Shown: positions 7,561 to 7,641 of the stretch, piece by piece | Layout: every line of letters begins with the position of its first letter | Numbering within the stretch: position 1 is the first letter of the stretch | NCBI GenBank assembly: GCA_021783175.1 | Contig: JAJXUF010000145.1 | Span: forward strand, 1 to 7,641 | Direction of reading: 5' to 3' | Source: Pseudomonadota bacterium | GTDB lineage: Bacteria > Pseudomonadota > Gammaproteobacteria > Acidiferrobacterales > UBA6901 | DNA: 7,641 bases | Translations under genes and position numbers: made by a program | Notes under the pieces: model-generated | The model's database searches: none | Told to the model about the DNA's origin: nothing | Seen by the model: only the letters and a program-made list of their open reading frames with translations

Positions 7561-7641
7561 ATGGTACAAGAAATGCGTTCACCGCGATTCATCAGCGCCT
7601 TGACCAAGAACACCGTAGCCCTGGTGTTGGCGGGAGGTCGG
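7561..7641 (+). CDS. glgC: Glucose-1-phosphate adenylyltransferase, N-terminal fragment (3' end outside window)
   Basis: Only 27 codons are visible before the window ends. The segment from residue 16 on (NTVALVLAGGR) is the start of the nucleotide-binding loop (LAGGRGxRL) of sugar nucleotidyltransferases. The preceding short N-terminal arm resembles that of bacterial ADP-glucose pyrophosphorylases, where E. coli GlgC has SVALILAGGRGTRL. Position directly after glgB, pgi and glgA makes glgC far more likely than another nucleotidyltransferase. The enzyme would make ADP-glucose from ATP and glucose 1-phosphate, the committed and usually allosterically controlled step of bacterial glycogen synthesis. 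A strong ribosome binding site precedes the gene, and the 39-base gap after glgA shows no hairpin, so it probably belongs to the same transcript. Allosteric and catalytic residues lie outside the window. Confidence 0.88.
   Translation, partial: MVQEMRSPRFISALTKNTVALVLAGGR

Noticed and set aside
6076..7569. 497-codon open frame antisense to glgA
   Set aside because: It is a shadow of glgA codon bias: low-quality Arg/His/Gln-rich translation, no ribosome binding site, and it spans both ends of a certain gene.

Overview
The window looks like the chromosome of a Gram-negative proteobacterium, most likely a betaproteobacterium of the Nitrosomonadales/Gallionellaceae type. That placement rests on the remembered feel of the protein sequences and the gene content, not on a search. 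The right two thirds (about 2260-7641) is a compact, GC-rich, plus-strand glycogen gene cluster. The left third holds cell-envelope and secreted proteins and is visibly poorer in GC, especially 1142-2259.

Layout: (1) bases 1-541 are the 3' end of a plus-strand gene for a probable periplasmic-binding-protein-like protein, cut by the window edge. (2) Bases 542-773 are a short gap with no supported gene. (3) Bases 774-1097 encode a small, probably exported protein with two cysteines and no recognised function. (4) Bases 1142-1771 on the minus strand encode an exported lytic transglycosylase with a DUF4124-like N-terminus. It converges on the small gene across a 44-base gap. (5) Bases 1772-2259 are an AT-rich divergent region that probably holds the promoters of both the transglycosylase and the glycogen cluster. 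(6) Then come glgB (branching enzyme), pgi (glucose-6-phosphate isomerase), glgA (glycogen synthase) and the first 27 codons of glgC (ADP-glucose pyrophosphorylase), all on the plus strand with gaps of 16 bases, a 4-base ATGA overlap, and 39 bases.

The glycogen genes make a coherent pathway. Pgi connects fructose 6-phosphate from gluconeogenesis or carbon fixation with glucose 6-phosphate. A phosphoglucomutase, not seen here, gives glucose 1-phosphate. GlgC activates this to ADP-glucose, GlgA elongates the alpha-1,4 chain, and GlgB adds alpha-1,6 branches. Placing pgi inside the biosynthetic cluster, translationally coupled to glgA, is the most notable organisational feature. All catalytic residues I could check in GlgB, Pgi and GlgA are present, so these enzymes should be active.

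I found no RNA genes, insertion sequences, CRISPR arrays or clear rho-independent terminators, and no convincing evidence of a new biological system. The items most worth a second look are the pgi placement, the unnamed small exported protein, the partial binding protein, and the AT-rich divergent region with its tandem 8-mer and the long in-frame extension upstream of the transglycosylase.
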